Shown: positions 46,492 through 57,538 of the stretch, one piece after another
Position numbering within the stretch: the first letter of the stretch is position 1
How the letters are laid out: every line of letters begins with the position of its first letter
Origin: Escallonia rubra
Lineage: Eukaryota; Streptophyta; Magnoliopsida; Escalloniales; Escalloniaceae
NCBI GenBank assembly: GCA_033065855.1
Contig: JAVXUO010002652.1
Coordinates: 48,371 to 112,370, forward strand
Length of the DNA: 64,000 bases
Reading direction: 5' to 3'
Position numbers and translations under genes: made by a program
Notes under the pieces: model-generated
The model's input: the letters and a program-made list of their open reading frames with translations, nothing else
Told to the model about the DNA's origin: nothing
Databases searched by the model: none

Positions 46492-47596
46492 TAGGGTTAA
46501 TTACACTTATGTCCCTGAGGTTTATGTGTAATTACACGCGTGTCCATAAGTTTAGAAAATAGGCACTTATATCCATTGACCGAACGGAATACCCAAATAG
46601 ATAACGGAATTCTCGAAATGACCATATTGCCCATGATCTCTTTTCAAATTTTCAAATGCCAATCATCTCTTCAAATTAGGGTTCCATTCAGTTTCAAATT
46701 AGGGTTTCAAATTTTCCAAATTAGGGTTTCAAAACCCTAATTTGACAAATTAGAGGTTTTGAAGCCCTAATTTTTCAAATTAGAGTTTCAAAATTTCAAA
46801 ATTAGGAATTTCAAAGCCATAATCTTTCAAATTAGGGTACATTTGTTCAATTTAGGGTTTTAGGAAACACTGATGAATCTCCCCCTTCTCTTCCCCCCAA
46901 CCCCGCTGCCCACCCCCTTCCCTTCCCCCCAACCCCGCTGCGTATCTCTCCCTTCCCCCAGCTCGCCCCCTATCCCTCCCTGTCGGCGCCATTACAGCCA
47001 CGGCGGCACATCTGCCGCTACACACGCCGCCGCCCCTCCCTCTCCCTAACCTGCTGCCCGCCCCTTTCCTCTCCGCCGATGACGACAGGCCCACCGTCAC
47101 ACAACGAGCCCATCGTGTTCTGGTAGAGGGAAGAGGCTGTCGGCGACGAGGTGGGGTGAGGGAGGGGATTGCTGGCTGGGTGGGGTGAAGGAGGGGCTGC
47201 CGCCAGGGTGGGCTGAAGGAAAGGACTGTCGGCAGTTAGGTGGGGTGAGGGAGGGGGCTGCCGCCGGCGAGGTAGGGTGAGGGAGGGGGCTGCCGCTGGC
47301 ATGGGGCGAGGGAGGGGGCGACTGGAAATTCAGATTTGGAAGAGAGTTTCTAAAAATATTTGGAGAGAGAAACTCATTTCTTTAAAAATTAGGTTTTTAA
47401 CAAGGGTAATATTGTCATTTAAAAAATACATATTGATGACATCACCGAAAAAGTACACTTTTTGGACGGATACTTGACGGATGGACACAAGTGTTACTTT
47501 TTTAACGTTTGTGGACACGATTTGTTACCTTTTGAAACTTTGTGTCCTTGACTGTAATAAACCTAAACCTCAGGGACATAAGTGTAATTAACCCTA
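46492..47596. mobile_element. Terminal-inverted-repeat element, 1.1 kb
   Basis: TAGGGTTAATTACACTTATG at the left end is the inverse of the right end (CATAAGTGTAATTAACCCTA); the inverted repeat runs about 33 bp (through CCCTGAGGTTTA). Flanks TATAA / TATAA give a 5-bp direct repeat, though in AT-rich DNA. The interior has a run of AAATTAGGGTTTC-like words (46660-46860), a C-rich block and a G-rich minisatellite. No transposase. The superfamily was not decided (Mutator-like is possible). Confidence 0.8.
47130..47330 (+). repeat. GC-rich minisatellite inside the TIR element
   Basis: About five diverged units of roughly 35-45 bp containing GAGGTGGGGTGAGGGAGGGG and CTGCCGCCGGCG. The C-rich block at 46880-47090 (CCCCAACCCCGCTGC twice) is broadly its complement, so the element interior could fold. 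Confidence 0.7.
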
Positions 47597-49359
47597 TATA
47601 ATATATCAAATCAAAAACAGATGTATTGTACGTGAACACTACTAGCTTTATGTTTTCTTTTCCACATATTTTTGAGGGGTTACATTTTTCAAAGATAAAA
47701 GCATGCAACTTTAGATAGTTGTTTATAAGCTATCATTCCAGGTCTAAATAAAGTGTAGGGCCTAAGGAATCAAAAATGTTTTATCATAGAATTAACTTAG
47801 GTAATATGAAAAATGGTTTATGGATATATATAAAAAAACTGGGACAAGGTCAGCAAGCGCCAGCCCTACATTTGGAAACACAAGCATAGCCCGGTCGTTA
47901 AAGTGAAAAGTTAAAAGGGCTGGGTTGGGCCGATTCGGGCTAGAACTTTTGGTAACACTTAGTAGACAATTATTAGTGTAGAGAAAACAATTTATTGCTA
48001 ATAGTTCCAATAAACTTGAGTGGCGTTAAGTGGTTAATTTGTTATTGTATGTACTTAGAGACGATAGTAGGCCGACTACATGCACCAATTTTCGCTCAAA
48101 GATATATAGAAGACAGTGGCGATTAATAATCAGTGACACTTGATGTTTGAATTTATTAGAAAGATGTATGCATTATATATATATATACTGTTTAAGGTTG
48201 CTTTTCAGACTTTAATTTAAACCCTACTTCCAACTAAAATGTGTAACAGGGCAGAATTTGTATTATGTTGCGATGTGACAAGTATTCGTAAGCAAATACG
48301 GAGTATAATTAAAGGCACTTATAAAATCAATTTTGATTTGGTGGCAAACAGGAGCTCACCCTATTGGGATGTGCATTTCTAGTGACGGTCCTTATAATGC
48401 TTTGAAAGGACTGTATGTTGTGCACTCATGCGCAAAAAGTTAGGTAGAGAGTGTCATTAGTCATTATGAGAATGCAAATACAACTACATACCCTTTCTGA
48501 TATAGAGACTCCTACTCATAAAAAGGAAAATTCTTTGCTACTATCCAGATTGTAAGAAGATAGCTACAATTTCTCGCATGCATTTCAGCTAATACATTCA
48601 ACGACAATTATTAGTAGCACTTTTTCAGCGTCACTACAAGCTATTAAAGTCATTTAACGACATTAATTATCGCAATACAAAGGGTTATAGTTGTTACTCC
48701 TACCCTGGTAGCAATCAAATCTTATTACTAACCTATTCTTTATATTTATTAATTATCTAGGTTCTAAACTATTACAGTAGAAAATATATGCACTAAATTT
48801 ACTTGAAGCTGGATGCTTGACTATTGCAATAGCTCACATCATTGGATCAACTCACTGTAGTGCATTCAACAAGCGATTCCACATCGATTGAGCTAGAAAA
48901 TTTGCACTCATTGACGCATCTCTGGACAAAGACTATGCAACCATGCACACTAAATAGTGCCCAGTAGGAGCAAGCGCATCTGTAACAGTAAACAACGATC
49001 CCCAAATGCCCACGATTTTTTACAACCACGGTGATCTCTTGGTTCACAAGGGTCTCTTCCAACCTGATTCCTTTCCGCTTAATGATGCCAGAACAATGAA
49101 CAAAGTGGTGAATTTTCCTTATAACCAAGACATTTTTTTTCTTTTTAGAGAGCTAGAATCGACCGTTTGTGAAACTCGCTAGTGTTAGTGTTGGAGTCAA
49201 GACGGGTGATGAAGGCGAGATCAGACAATCTTGTTTAATGATCAATGGGTGAAACATGGGAAAGAAAAAGTATGTGTTACATGGGTTCTATACTAACTAC
49301 AATCGACTAAATCGAAGCTTTTTTGTGCTTAGTGGTGGCCCCTTAGTTTCAATGACTTG
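47597..49359. other. Intergenic DNA
   Basis: AT-rich sequence with a short (TA)n tract at about 48176. A 93-codon minus-strand ORF (48847-49128) has no recognisable similarity or homologous copy in the window and is probably chance. Confidence 0.5.
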
Positions 49360-50671
49360 ACTACAAAACTAAGCTCAACATATGGGTTGAATTCTGACAT
49401 GGACAAACATTTTGATGTCTTTTTACAGAAAGAAAGGGATGGGCATGGAATTCAAACTCAGGCACCGAGGCAACTCCATGTATCTTGTGTTCCCAGCACC
49501 TAATATTTCCAAGAGATAGTATCAATAAGGTCTTCAAGTTAGGAGGTAATTCAAAAGGACATACTTGGTAAAATCTTACTTGTGTCTGTAAACTAGACAA
49601 AGTTGAAGTGTCATAATGTGCATAAAAATTGACCTTTATAATATCACATCTGAAGCAAAAATTGCTCTTTTTTATTATGCATATGATTTTTTGCAAGTTT
49701 TGATGTCAAAGCACTTGTAATTTTGCTAAAGCATTGTGCAGATATGGACATAGGAAGTGCAATCATTTTAAAGCATGCATCGCTATTATAAAAGTCGTTA
49801 TGTTTTTGACAACATGAAAGCCTACTCTTTCCATTACAGAGCACAAACTTCATCTATTTTCCCTGGCTTTTTCTCTCTCTATCCTCTTTCTCTCTCTACT
49901 GGATTTTCAAGAATTTGCAACCATGCATGTACCTATCTAGACCACCTGATATACCAGTGACTTGAGATCTAATTCAATTCATTGTTTAAGCTAGATGATG
50001 AGAGACATCTAGAGTTTGGAAGGATGGAGTCTAACGACTACGGACATGATTTACCATGATTTTGCATTATACAAAACAAACAAATACCAGCTTTTACCAG
50101 TTTTACTTAAAAGCTTTCATGAAACCTTAAGCTTTAAACATGACGCTTTCAACCAACGGTTATTTAGACATCTAATTTTTTACAAAGGTATTTTTAACTC
50201 TTCACCAAAATAGAAAAAAGTAGTCTTAAACATCATCTCAAAACATAAATAGAAAAAGTAGACACACTCCTATGTAGAATCCAAACCTTAAACATGAAAT
50301 GAAACTTCCAATGATTTTTCTTTGGTGAATAGCGTTCAAGATGTATTCTCAAATTCAAAGTTCCAAAAGATCGTGGGTAATATGTTTAGACGTTGCATGA
50401 CTTGCACTTTACTCTATATTTTCCATTATATCATCCATATAGAATTCAAACTCTTCAATAAGCTTATTCTCATTATCTGAGTATTTTTTTACTTGATGGT
50501 ATGCCCATGTATGAGCCACTCTTACCCGATGCGTGCGGTTACAAGTAAGATCCATAAATTTTCAAGTAGACAAGATAAATGCCCACATAAACTTAGTTTT
50601 TATGGCCCCGGGCCGGTCTACCCACAGGTCACATGTAGGATTTCCACGTCTAGAGGAAAGCTTAATTGACG

Positions 50672-51118
50672 TGTAACGTCCCCCTCCGTCCCATAACAGG
50701 GCGTTGCCTCCCTCAAAAGGGCTAGCTAATAAGTACTCTAAGATCATACACAAGGTCTAATAAGGGGAATCTCATATTATCCAACATTTTGATGTGGATA
50801 TCACAATCTCCCCTCCTTATGACTTAGCGTCCTTGCTAAGGATCGATCACACATAGCAGAAAATCTTCTTCTCTAGCCAATGTTAGATTTACCTGCCTCA
50901 CTCTTATTGCCCCAACCATCTTTAGCAAACCAGACTACATAGTCCAACCCAAGCTTTCAGAGTCGGCTCTGATACCATTTGTAACAACCCAGTTTATGGC
51001 GCCATAATAGGATGTTGTCTCCCTAAAAAAGGCTAGCTAGCAGATACTTCTAAGATCACAGGCAAGGTGTTTATAAGGACAATCTCACACTATCCAACAA
51101 CCGATGTGGAATATCACA
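50672..51118 (-). mobile_element. TRIM element A (447 bp)
   Basis: Two ~135-bp LTR-like repeats (50672-50805, 50980-51118). On the minus strand each begins TGTGATAT and ends GTTACA. Next to the right one, on the minus strand, lies TGGTATCAGAGC, the initiator-Met tRNA primer site used by many plant LTR elements. The purine tract AAGGAGGGGAGAT precedes the other LTR. The internal region is only 174 bp and has no coding capacity. This is the terminal-repeat-in-miniature layout. No matching target duplication. Confidence 0.85.
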
Positions 51119-51128
51119 CTGTCCAATT

Positions 51129-51481
51129 TTAAAGTCTTATGTTCAACCCAAAAACATGATAAAGACGAAGAGAAGCCGACCTGGTAAACTTAAAAACCAA
51201 ACACAATTCCCATGTAATCAATGTGGAACTTTAATACTAACCTTCATGTATATCGTGAAATATGAGGTGATCCCTAGCCTCGACCAAGTAAAGCGGACCC
51301 TTACGTATAGCATACTTAATGAAGTAGTGACCTAAAGACCATGGGCCACGGGCAAGGCCAAGCTCTGATACCATATTAAAGCCTTGTTTCGAACCCAAAA
51401 ACATGCTTAAGAGGAGGAAAAGCCTACCAGGTATAAGAACCGAACCTAATCAACATGTATACTCAATGTGGGACTTTAACA
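51129..51481 (-). mobile_element. TRIM element B (353 bp)
   Basis: Two ~105-bp repeats (51129-51235 and 51376-51481) share TTCGAACCCAAAAACATG-like sequence and end AATGTGGGACTTTAA. On the minus strand TGGTATCAGAGC follows the first LTR. The family differs from element A, 10 bp away. Confidence 0.78.
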
Positions 51482-54400
51482 AATGTGTTAATTGATGATA
51501 GTAATGTTGAGATGGGTGAAACGGGAACCTTAAAAAATTAAAAAATAAATGAAAGAATCAGATTTACATAAATTGGGATTAGAGATCTGCCATGAATCAA
51601 CCTAGAAGAATATGGATTAATTCAGTTTGAAGGCTATATTGACAATACAAAATACACTAGACACGTCTCAGGAAATACTGTATGAGAAAGGAACAATACT
51701 CTAATCTTGGGCACGTCTACAACAAACTTTTCAAATTTTGAGCATGCTAAATAGCATTCAACCACTTATGGCTTATCTGTTTTGACAAATAAAACTTTGA
51801 AGTTTCAAATTAAGCTACTAACGTGCAATGTTCTTATATTAGAGCATGGTCCGAATTTTGATGTGACCATGTTATCGCAGAGTCATTGTCTAGGTGCTAG
51901 TGTCATTGTGCTTGTGGGGTTATACGTTGAACCATATAACGGGTCTGGGGTGTAATTAAACAGCCTTATGCATTAGGGTTTACACCGATACAAACATCAC
52001 CAAACACTAAGAGAATCTATTAGGAAAAGGTTTTGGGAGCCTCATAAGTTATAGCCGACGTGAGAATTTCCATGGTTGTGTGACAATGTGCCAAAAACAT
52101 AACTCCTTCATAGGATTATTTAAGTCAGACAATTATTAAAATATAATAAAAAAATTCAAGAAATCAACAAATGTCTGCCACAATTGCACTACCGCCTCAA
52201 AGCACCATCACCGACTAGCATGCCTCATTGACCATCTGCAATCAATCGCTAAAGTCTAAACTTGCCCATTTTGCCTTTCACATAATGATAACCTCTTACA
52301 AACAAAAATCCCTAAACAAATCCTAGATTCAAAAACAACTTGTCGACTCAGTTATTTCCCATCATATTTTCTGCTACTCTCTATCATAGACAAACCCTAA
52401 CCTAGGTTCTGAATTGGCAAATGGTACCTACTTCTCACCGTCCATGAAAGCGTATCCCATCTCACTTCCATCGATAAAACCTTCAACCTAATCCACACCA
52501 CAGAGTTCCCAAGAGATTCCAAGTGGCAAGTCATGGAGTTCCCCATGCAAGCTTGAGGCCAATAAGGCAACATCACAACTCAAATCCATGGCGGTATCAT
52601 TGTTATCACACGAGGGTTGGAACCCCTATGGTCTTCAGTCATTAGACGCAAACTTGGGACGAATTTAATTCCTAGGATTCTGGTGGTGGCACAAGGATGA
52701 ATAATTCATAATTTATGCTCACCTAGCAATAATGTTATCTCAGGCTGCTGGCGGTGTTACGATTAGTCTTCTCGACAATAAGGCAGCTGCCCATGGCTAG
52801 ACCATGGGTGGTTAATGGTTGTTGGGAACGAGAGAAGAGGATATGGAGAGAGAATGAAGAAAAGTGAATCCAATTTTATAATGATGTTAGATGTTTGGGA
52901 AAATTAGATATTCAAGTGGCCAATAGCTTTTTGACACCCAATTGATTGTTTTACTTTAAGAAAATTTGGAACAGACCCCTCATGGTTTGAGCGAGTTGGA
53001 AAGAGTCAAATATGGTTCTATTTTTTGGAAATGATCCTTGTGGTACTAATTGTGTTGCATCTATTAAAATCGTAATAAAGAAGAAAAAGTTTTCAATTCA
53101 CCCCTTAGAAAATTGTGCACCACAATCATCATCGTCCCAACACCCTAATATTTAATAAAAATTAGCGAGCAACCGATGGATTTTACGATCCCGCCAAACG
53201 AAATCTGACCATGGCATAGATTAATAATAATTGAACCAACCATTGCAGCAATCGAACCAAATATGGCCGAGGTAGGCATGAGTTGGGTGGATAGGGGCTG
53301 GATTAGTGGTGGAAGTGAGTGGCAATATTGGACAAAGGTGGGTCAATGGTGGGCATGAATGCAGTGGCAATGTTAGTCAGGGTTGGATTAATGGTGGACT
53401 GGACTGCAGAACTGAGTTCGAAGTAATTCGGACATGGACAAACCTTTTTGATATCTTTTTATAAAAAGGAAGGGGTGGCCATGGAATTCAAACTAAAGCA
53501 CCGGGGCAACTCTATGTATGTTGTTTCCCTAGCACCTAATATTTCCAAGGGATAATATCAATGACTTTCTCAAGTTAGGAGGTAACTCGAAATGAGTATT
53601 TGGTAAAATCTTACTTGTGTCAGTCAACTAGACAAAATTGAAGGGTCTCAATGTGCATAAGAAAGCGACCTTTATAACATCACAAGTGAAGCAAAAATTG
53701 CTCTCTTTTTACTATGCATTTAACTATTGGCAAGTTTTGATCTCAAAGCATGTGTAGTTTTGCTAGAACAATATGCATCTATGGATATAAGAAGTGCTAT
53801 CATTTTAGAGCATGCATCACTTTAGCAAAAGTCATTGCAGTTGTTGATAACATAGAAGCCTACTTTTTCCGTTATAGAGCACAAACTCCATCTATTCTCC
53901 CTAGCTTTTTCTCTCTATCCCCTTTTTCTCTCTACCAGATTTTCCAGAATTCTAAACTATGTACCAATCTAAACCACCTGATATACCATCGACTTGAGAT
54001 CTAATCCAGTTCCTTATTTAAGCTAGATGATGGAAGGAAACTAAAGTTCGGATGGATGGAGTCCGACGAGTACGGGTACGATTTACCCCGTGCTTTTCTA
54101 GACGCATAACACAAAACAAAACAAATAACAACTTTTACCTGTATTACTTAAAAGCTTTCATGGAACCTTAAGCTTTAAACATGACATTTTCAACTAAAGG
54201 ACATCTAGACATCTATGTTTTTAAGAAGGTACACGAACTTCACCAATATAGAACAAAATTAGTCTTAAACATCATCTCAAACCGTAGATAGAAAATAGTA
54301 TATAAAAGTAGACACATTCCTATGTAAAATTTAAACATTTAACATGAAATGACACTTCAAATGGTTCATCTTCATTGAACAACGTTCAAGATGCATCCTC

Positions 54401-54690
54401 AAGTTCAAAGTTCCATAAGAACGTATGGAGTATGTCTCAATGTTGCATGGCTTGCACCTTGCTTAATCTTTTCCATTATATCATCCTTGTAGATTTCAAA
54501 CTCTTTGAAAAGCTTATTCTCATCATCTAAGCATTACCCTTGGGTATGCCCATGCCTGAGCCGCTCTTACCCGACCCCTTCTGTTACTGGTAAAACCTAC
54601 AATTTTTTAGGAAGACAAGATCAATGCCCAGAAGGTTTACCCTCAGGTCATAGGTAGGCTTTGTCATGTCTAGTAGGAAAGCTTAATTGA

Positions 54691-55192
54691 TGTCTAACGC
54701 CTGTGTTCTCGACCCAACAACAGGTTGTTTCTCCCTGGCAAATAAGTACACTAAGATCATAGGCAATGTCTTATAAGGACAATCTCATACTATCCGACAT
54801 CCAATGTGGGATATCACAATCTCCCAATCCTTATGTCTTAGTGTCCTCGCTAAGGCTCGATACACATAGCACAAAATCTTCCTTTCTAGCCAGTGCGTTA
54901 TTTACCAGTCTCATCCTTCATTGACCCAACCATCCTCTTGATGTGGGATATATATATATATATATATACATACTTATCTTTCTTTCCCCCAACCATCGGT
55001 AACCCGACTGGATAGTCCAGCCCGAGCTTTCGAGAGTTGGCTCTGATACCATCTATAACAACCCAGTCTACGGCTCCACAATAAGGCATTGCCTCCCTCA
55101 AAAGGGCTACCCAATAGGTACTTCTAAGATCATGTACAAGGTGTTTATAAGGGCAGTCTCACACCATCTGACATCAAATATGGGGTATCATA
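54691..55192 (-). mobile_element. TRIM element A, copy in duplication 2
   Basis: Counterpart of 50672-51118. LTR-like repeats at 54691-54818 and 55054-55192, GGCTCTGATACCAT (inverse primer site) before the right repeat, and a TA microsatellite in the internal region. Confidence 0.82.
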
Positions 55193-55205
55193 TGATGGGT
55201 CCAAC

Positions 55206-55562
55206 TTTAAAGCGTGGTGTTCAACCCAAAAAGCATGATAAAGAGGAGTAAAAGCCCACGAGGTGTAATTAAGAACCAATTGCAATCCCCGTGTATAATC
55301 GAAGTGGGCCTTGAACACCCGACCTCACATACAACATGAAAGTTGAGGTGATCTCAAGCCTTGATCCAAGTAAATCAGACCCTCACGCACATCATAAATT
55401 ATAACATAATGACCTGAAGACCATGGACCACGGGCAGGGTCAAGCTCTAACACCATATTAAAGCCTGGTGTTGAAATCAAAAGCATGCTTAAGAGAGGAA
55501 AAGTCTACCAGGTAGAAGAACCCCACTCAATTAGCATGTATAGTCAATGTGGGACTTTAACA
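55206..55562 (-). mobile_element. TRIM element B, copy in duplication 2
   Basis: Counterpart of 51129-51481. Repeats GTTCAACCCAAAAAGCATG and GTTGAAATCAAAAGCATG; the inverse primer site reads AAGCTCTAACACCAT with two changes; ends AATGTGGGACTTTAACA. Confidence 0.75.
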
Positions 55563-56458
55563 TGTGTTAATTAATGACAATCACGTTAAAATAGGTGAAA
55601 AGAGAAGGGTGAACAATGAAATAAAATAAAATAAAAACACCAGATGTACATGAATTGGGGATTAGGGATCTGTGGTGAGTCAATACATATGAACATGGAT
55701 TACTTCAGTCTTGAAGGCTATATTGGCAATACAAAAATACACTAGGCATGTCTCAAAAATTATTGTATGATAAAGAAACCATCACATAACCTCGGGCACG
55801 TCCATAACAAACTTTTGAAATTTTAAGTATTAAAATTTTAAGTAGGCTAAATAGTATTCAACCACTTATAGTTTATCTGTTTTGACAAAAAAAACTTTGA
55901 AGTTCCAAATTAGCTACTAACCTGTAATGTTCTTAAATTAGAGCATGGTCCTAGTTTTAACTTAAGCATGTTATCACCGGACTCATTGTATAGGTGCTGG
56001 CACAGTGGTGCGCATAGGGATATGCATAAAAATAAGCAACGGGCCTGAGGTGTAATTCATCAGCTTTATGTATTTCGTTTTACACCGACCCGAACATCGC
56101 TAGACGCTGAGAAAATCTAATAGGAAAACCATTTGGGAGCCTCATAAGTTATAAGGTATAGCTGACGTGAGATTTTTCATGGCTCTGTGACAATGTGCCG
56201 ACAATGTGCCAACAATGTTACTCTTTCGTAGGGATATTTAAGTCAGATACTTATTAAAATATAAAAAGACAATTCAAGAAATCAACAACTATCCATCACC
56301 ATTGCACCACGGCGTTAAAGCACCATCACTGACTCGCATGCCTCATTGACCATCTGTAATCAATTGTTATAATCTAAACTTGCCATTTTGCCTTTCTTAT
56401 ATATGATAAACTCTACGATAAACAAAAGACCTGCATAAATCGTCGATTCAATAACAAG

Positions 56459-56794
56459 TTGTTGACTCACTCATTTCCCTTCACATCTCCATCTGCTACT
56501 CTTCATCATAAACAAACCTTACTCTCACCCTCCATAAAAGCCAGACCCCATCTCACCTCCGTCAACAAACCTTCAACCAAATCTGCAACACAAAGTTCCG
56601 AGGGGAATTCTAAGTGGCAAGTCATGGACTTCATGGCAAAGGTTGAGGCCAATAAGGCGACGTCACATCTCAAATCCATGATGGTATCATCATTATCACA
56701 TAGGGTTGGAAGCCCTAAGGTCTTCAGCCAATTAGATGCAAACTTGGGACATATTAAATTCTTAGGATTTTGGTGGTGGCACGAGGATGAATAA
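56459..56794 (+). other. Shared unrecognised ORF in the 4-kb duplication
   Basis: A 111-codon frame in copy 2 (KVEANKATSHLKSMM, FLGFWWWHEDE). The same region in copy 1 (about 52380-52720) reads similarly (EANKATSQLKSM, FLGFWWWHKDE) but is broken by a stop and frame changes. Conservation of a few peptide words may simply reflect recent duplication. No domain recognised. Confidence 0.25.
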
Positions 56795-57538
56795 CTCATA
56801 ATCTATGCTTGTCTGGTAATAATGTTGTTTCAGGCTCGTGGTGGTGATATGATTAGTCTTGCCGACGATATGGCAAATGTACATGGCTAGACTATGGCTG
56901 GTTAGTGTTGTTGGGAACAATAGAAGATGGATAAGGATAGAAAATCAAGAAAAAGTAAATCCAATTACCGCTTTTTTATAATGATGTTAGATGTTTGACA
57001 AAATTAAATATCAAGTGGCCAATAGATTTTTGACACCCAATTGATTGTTTTATTTTAAGAAAATTTGCAGCAAGCCCCTCGTGGTTTGAGCAAGTTGGAA
57101 AGAGGCACATTTGGTTCTGTTTTCTGGACATGATCCCTTGTGGTACTGATTATGTTGCATCTGAAAAATTATAATAAATAAGAGAAAATTCCAATTCACC
57201 CCTTACAAATTTGTGCTCCACAATAATAATTGTCTTAGCACGTTAACATTCAATAAAAATTGAGTAGGCCATTGTAACAATCAAACCATATCTGGCCAAG
57301 GTGGGCTGCGGGTGGTGGTGGATGGTGTTGGGTTAGTGGTGGAAGTGAGTGGCGATGTTGGACAAGGGTGGGTTAGTGGTGGGCGTGAATGCAGTGGTGA
57401 AAGTGAGTGGTAGTGTTGGACAAGGCTTGGTTGGTGTTAGACGCGAATGGTGGTGCTTAAAGTAACTGGTGGAGTTACGCGGGTAGGTGTTAGGCGTGAC
57501 TATTATTGTTGGGCGGGTCTAGGTTGGTTGTAACAGCC

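Larger units (their letters stand above)
49360..53402. repeat. 4-kb tandem duplication, copy 1
   Basis: Direct repeat of 53403-57430 at an offset of about 4.03 kb, recognised along the whole length (for example GGACATGGACAAAC at 49400/53433, GGTGGTGGCACAAGGATGA near 52685 against GGTGGTGGCACGAGGATGA near 56772). The copies differ at many positions and by small indels. Each contains the same two TRIM elements in the same order. Confidence 0.88.
53403..57430. repeat. 4-kb tandem duplication, copy 2
   Basis: Second copy, directly adjoining the first. It has a (TA)n expansion at 54949-54968 within TRIM A. Its end grades into GGTGGTGG-rich repeats (57300-57480). Confidence 0.88.

Noticed and set aside
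46660-46860. Telomere-like repeats (TTAGGGTTT words)
   Set aside because: Irregular spacing and flanking AAATT; not a (TTTAGGG)n array. They belong to the interior of a TIR element.
50968-50980. Part of an initiator tRNA-Met gene
   Set aside because: Only the 12-base 3'-end complement is present and it lies beside an LTR, so it is a retrotransposon primer site.
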